This document shows, one piece after another, positions 6,707 through 10,053 of a stretch of DNA of 10,053 nucleotides (the stretch's first letter is position 1; the number at the start of each line of letters is the position of its first letter). The notes beneath the pieces are model-generated. The model ran no database searches, was not told the origin of the DNA, and saw only the letters and a list, made by a program, of their open reading frames with translations. The stretch covers positions 1 to 10,053 of the forward strand of contig JALLAP010001028.1 in assembly GCA_036939355.1 (NCBI GenBank), read 5' to 3'. The DNA comes from Thalassiosira profunda. Lineage: Eukaryota > Bacillariophyta > Thalassiosirophyceae > Thalassiosirales > Thalassiosiraceae. The translations under genes and the position numbers were made by a program.

Positions 6707-7091
6707 CGATGTTGGATGAACTGTAGCAAAGTCCTAGCTAGAGACCAATGTCAACCCACCCACCTTTTGACAGCAGAAGCCCTCTACACGGACAGACCTC
6801 TACCACCTCTTGCTCACCATGGAGAGCCGTGCTTTTCGAGAGCTGAGGCGTTGTGTTGTGGTGGACGCGTGTCGTTTTTTTCTGTCCAACTTTTCTGTTG
6901 CAAGTTGCACTTCTCACCAGACACCGCTCCCCATCACCCGCCCCATAACGACGACGACCACCACGGCACGCACCCGCTAGGCCCGTGAACTAGCTTGACC
7001 GCTATCCCAGCCATAACCTCGTACGGCCGCACCAACGGCAGTTTTTGCAACCACAACCATCATATCATACACTCGGTGATTGACACATCAG
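6707..7091. promoter_or_regulatory. Intergenic region upstream of the HPP gene
   Basis: These 385 nt lie between two plus-strand genes. The first 20 nt could be the true end of the preceding gene (a TAG at 6724-6726 in another frame). The rest has C-rich runs (about 6920-6980) and no recognisable gene. No clear TATA element is seen; the last 60 nt before the ATG are A/C-rich, as expected for a leader. Confidence 0.45.
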
Positions 7092-8826
7092 ATGTCGGGC
7101 GCGGCGGCATCCGACGATGGTGATGGCACGCCAACCCCCTCCGGCCTGCCGGACTGGTCTCCTCGCCCTGGCCAACGGAGCGCTCGGCGCTCCTCTCCCG
7201 ACCCGTCGGGGTATCTGGGCGCGAGCATCGTGCAGAACAATCCGAGGGACGCGCAGGTCGACGAGGACATATTGACGCGCGCCGTCGAAGATGCCGGCTT
7301 GAGTGCGTTCGGGGCCATCTTCATCGAGGTATGGGTGCTGAGTACCGATGGACAGCACCTCACCCGCCCCCCGGGAGGGCACTGGATGGATCCCATGTTC
7401 CTTCTCAGTGCCCCGGACAACGCCGAAGAGCTGAATCGAACTGCGCCCGACTGTGCCCCGGGGCAGTCGTTGGCGGGGCACTTATTCTACGAGTGCCACT
7501 CACGGATGGGAATGAACCGGCGAGTCAGATGGCGGCAGATTGCAGGGATGAAGGACGATCCGTTCATTCAGACGTCACAGGACGGACGAATGGAGCAGCT
7601 CTTTGATGCCGGCATAGGAATCGTTGGTGCCGTATCGTTCACCTTTCAAGAGCGGAAGGGGATGGTACTGTTCATGTCCAGGGCCACGGCGGACATTGAC
7701 AAGCTGCGAGCCGACGAGAACGAAACCTATTTGCTCGCCAGTGCCGACTTGATTGGGGCGGCCTTTGCCATTCGAATCCCTAGGATGGTACGCTCGCGGA
7801 TCCGGAGGGAACGCTTCATCGCGGCGGTTGAGAAGGTGAGGATGGGACTGAAGCAGTCATCAGTTGCGGACGCTGCCCGAGCTGGCCTACGCGTGGGGTT
7901 GTCTTCTCCAGAGGAAGAAGATGACGACATAAGGGAAAGTTGGGAAAGAGCTGGGTTCAGCAGAGGAAGATACGGCTGTATGAGGCGAACTCTATTTCAC
8001 CTCTCCCAGCGGGTGCTGGGCGTATTTCGCAGGGTAGAGAATTCGGTATACAAGTGGAAGGGTGCAGGTAAGCAGCGATCTCCGAAGCTGCACAACTCTC
8101 GCCACTGCAACTCATACTTGCTTTCTTTAAGGTTTGCATGCCGCTCCGAGGCAGAGTTTGGTGGAGGCAGTGAATGTATTGATTGGCACTTTCTTCGTCA
8201 TGCTTACCCTGGGAGTACTCGACGACGCTCTGAAGGAGCGCTCAGGGACGGTGTGGACTTTCGATCCAGGATGGTATGCGTCCACGTTGTGCATCGTTTT
8301 TGCGTTGACGTCTGCTCCCGTCGGGCAGCCGCTGCAGATTGTGACCGCTCATGTTTGGAATGCGCTTTGCGGGTTGGCGATCAAACAGATCCCATCGGGA
8401 GCCAGCGACCTGGCAACCTTCTTTGACTTGGCCGAGTCGACAAGTGGAGAGCGCGCAGGGTTTGTGCTTCCGGAAGCGTGGAAGGGGGCTTTGGCCGTGG
8501 CATTTGGCATCTCAGGCCAAGCAGTCCTCGGCATAATTCATCCTCCGGCATCCGGATTATCATACGCCTTTGCCACGCGCTCGTGGCAGGCAAGCAACAT
8601 CGTGATTGTCCTTTTGGCGGATGCTATCGTCATTGCCATGGGAGTTGTTCTGTTGAATCTAGACCTCACAAAGCAATATCCGATGTTCTGGTTCGGCCGT
8701 TCCTGGGATTATTCGATGGGTCGGAGCCAAAAGGATGGTTGGTTCAGCAAGTTGAGAAAGAAACGGGAGCGGGAAAGAGCAAACGAATCGATTGGGTGGG
8801 CCCCGCAAGACCTCGACGAGCCTTGA
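7092..8826 (+). CDS. HPP-family integral membrane protein with N-terminal GAF-like domain
   Basis: Exons 7092-8067 and 8132-8826 give 556 residues; the 64-nt intron (GTAAGC to TTTAAG) is phase 1. The open frame reaches a TTG at 7080, but the first ATG is at 7092. After a Pro/Ser-rich head (1-50), residues about 55-235 look like a GAF-type sensor domain: AIFIEVWVLSTDG, PGQSLAGHLF, VRWRQI, GIGIVGAVSF, GMVLFMSR and a final helix. A basic linker (232-330) with an acidic patch, EEEDDD, joins it to the HPP domain. That domain has membrane segments near 338-355, 374-412, 442-466 and 480-501. Its signatures are SAPVGQPLQIVTAHVWNAL and IIHPPASG (HPP at 462-464). HPP proteins are small membrane proteins; plant members have been linked to plastid nitrite transport. 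Here no targeting peptide is visible, so membrane and substrate are open. The GAF assignment is by pattern only. Confidence 0.85.
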
Positions 8827-8942
8827 GCGAGGGTCAAAGGGAGATGAGTGATAGTGAGAATAGTTGGAGGCAGTGTGGGGAGAGAAGAAATATCTCAGTT
8901 ACTGTTTACATTCATCCCGACCGCACTCTTGCGGATACCCCC
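8827..8942. other. Short convergent 3' region, HPP gene / MSH6 gene
   Basis: The stops of the two genes are 116 nt apart, tail to tail, so both 3' ends must lie here or overlap into the neighbour. No clear hairpin or AATAAA signal is seen. Confidence 0.5.
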
Positions 8943-10053
8943 CTACTGGAAGCTCTGCCAAATCTGCTTCAGCTTTTCCGCATCGACTTCGCCACCCTCC
9001 GAGAACAGCTTGGAAATATCGTCCACTGATTTTTCCGCCGTCGCAGGGATGATCTTGTGCCGACCAGCCTCGCCGTTCATCTCCGCCTCGAATTCGGAGC
9101 TCAGGCGCTTCGCCCTCTGCAGAACATCGTCCGGTAGGCCGGCAAGGCGCGCCACATTCACGCCAAAGCTCTTGGGGCAGGGTCCTTCGCCAAGGGTGTA
9201 CAGGAAGGTGATGTTGTTCTTTTCCCTGCGCTCTTCAGAGTCCTCCTCCTCCTCTTCTTCGACGATGCACTCCATGTGTCCCAGCTTGATGGCCGGCTCG
9301 TTCTTCCAGTCCTCCAAGAGCGAATGGTACTGTTGCGCGGTGATTGATGGGAGTGAAACGATGAGCGTTTGCATAGGACAAAACCATGGGAGGCAAAGCA
9401 CACCCGATGATTACTCACATGCGTTGCGAAAAGCGTCAAACACCCGTTCCTCTCCACAAGATGCTTCACAGTGGCACTGGCAATGGCCGTGCCATCGAAC
9501 GTGCTGGTGCCCCTTCCCAGCTCGTCCATGATCACCAAGGAGCGCCTCGTGGCACCCCTGACGGCCGCCGAAGTCTCGGCCAGCTCCACGAAGAAGGTAC
9601 TCTGGCCGCAGAGAATCCTGTCCGAGGCACCGAGACGCGTGAAGATTCGATCGACGGGCGTCAAGGCGCATTGTTCGGCAGGAACGTAGCTGCCCATTTG
9701 CGCCAGGATGGTGATGAGACATGTCTGGCGCAGGAGGGTGCTCTTTCCTCCCATGTTCGGTCCGCTCAGGAGGAGGCAGTTTGGCTCGGACTCGTCGCTG
9801 CTGTTGGCATCGTTGCCAAAGAAGGCGTCGTCGGTCGATTGTGGTTTGCTCCCAAGGACCAAATCGTTCGGAATGAAGTTACCTCCGCTGTGCGTGGTGT
9901 CGACGCAGGGGTGCCGGCCCTGTACGACCGTCATTCCCGGCTTGGCCGAGGGCGGGCACTCCAAGATCATCGGCCGCGTGAATCCGGGGCGAACCGCGAC
10001 CTGCGCCATCGATCCCAGGGCGTCGAGCATGGCCGTGGCATTGGTCGCCGCCA
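8943..10053 (-). CDS. MSH6: DNA mismatch repair ATPase MSH6 (MutS family), C-terminal part
   Basis: Exons on the minus strand are 10053-9419 (partial, continuing beyond the window) and 9329-8943, with an 89-nt phase-0 intron (9418-9330, GTGAGT to AACAG). About 211 and 128 residues are visible. The partial chain begins in the helix before the ATPase domain ([16 protein letters not shown]), then RPMIL and GRHPCVDTT. Walker A is [46 protein letters not shown] and Walker B with signature ([17 protein letters not shown]) follow. The intron splits [11 protein letters not shown]. The second exon has [37 protein letters not shown] in two parts, and the C-terminal helices. This order and wording are those of MSH6, which pairs with MSH2 in the nucleus to recognise base mismatches and small loops. 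An acidic [13 protein letters not shown] run sits where other MSH6 proteins have a shorter loop. Confidence 0.93.

Noticed and set aside
1..10053. Bacterial origin with operons
   Set aside because: The conserved frames are interrupted by consistent GT-AG introns, MSH6 is eukaryotic, and presequences are of organelle type.

Overview
This window is nuclear DNA of a eukaryotic alga. Six of the seven genes are conserved proteins. In five of these the protein is only restored by removing short GT-AG introns (64-116 nt, donors GTAAGT, GTGAGT, GTAAGA or GTAAGC); the sixth is cut by the window edge before any intron would show. Two predicted proteins, the HAD hydrolase and the radical SAM enzyme, start with a signal peptide followed by a Phe-containing junction (STA^FLP and ADA^FAAP). 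This resembles the ASAFAP-type bipartite presequence of algae with secondary red plastids, so a photosynthetic stramenopile or another red-plastid 'chromist' is the best guess. The sequence alone does not fix the species. Coding DNA is GC-rich and gene spacing is tight.

Layout, left to right. (1) 1-392, minus: 5' part of an acyl-CoA/4-coumarate-CoA-ligase-like enzyme with a mitochondrial-type presequence. (2) 393-769: divergent promoter region with a diverged copy of the ligase start region. (3) 770-1881, plus: proline-iminopeptidase-family alpha/beta hydrolase with a probable N-terminal signal and one intron. (4) 1895-3120, minus: plastid-type HAD phosphatase in three exons, one of them 23 nt long. 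Its stop lies 13 nt from that of the hydrolase, tail to tail. (5) 3121-3318: compact divergent promoter. (6) 3319-4821, plus: ArsS-type radical SAM enzyme of arsenosugar biosynthesis, three exons. (7) 4822-5095: AT-rich spacer with a perfect 19-bp foldback hairpin. (8) 5096-6706, plus: unrecognised low-complexity protein. (9) 7092-8826, plus: HPP-family membrane protein with a GAF-like N-terminal domain, two exons. (10) 8943-10053, minus: 3' half of the mismatch-repair ATPase MSH6, convergent with the HPP gene.

There is no bacterial-style operon, mobile-element gene, CRISPR array or RNA gene that I can support. The most interesting points are the micro-exon that carries half of the HAD catalytic motif, the cluster of perfect TGCATGCA/ATGCAT palindromes in the preceding intron, the plastid-addressed ArsS paired head to head with a plastid-addressed phosphatase, the GAF-like/HPP fusion, the hairpin island, and the duplicated start region of the ligase gene. 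All gene models were built by eye from splice consensus and family conservation; transcript data would decide the exact ends.
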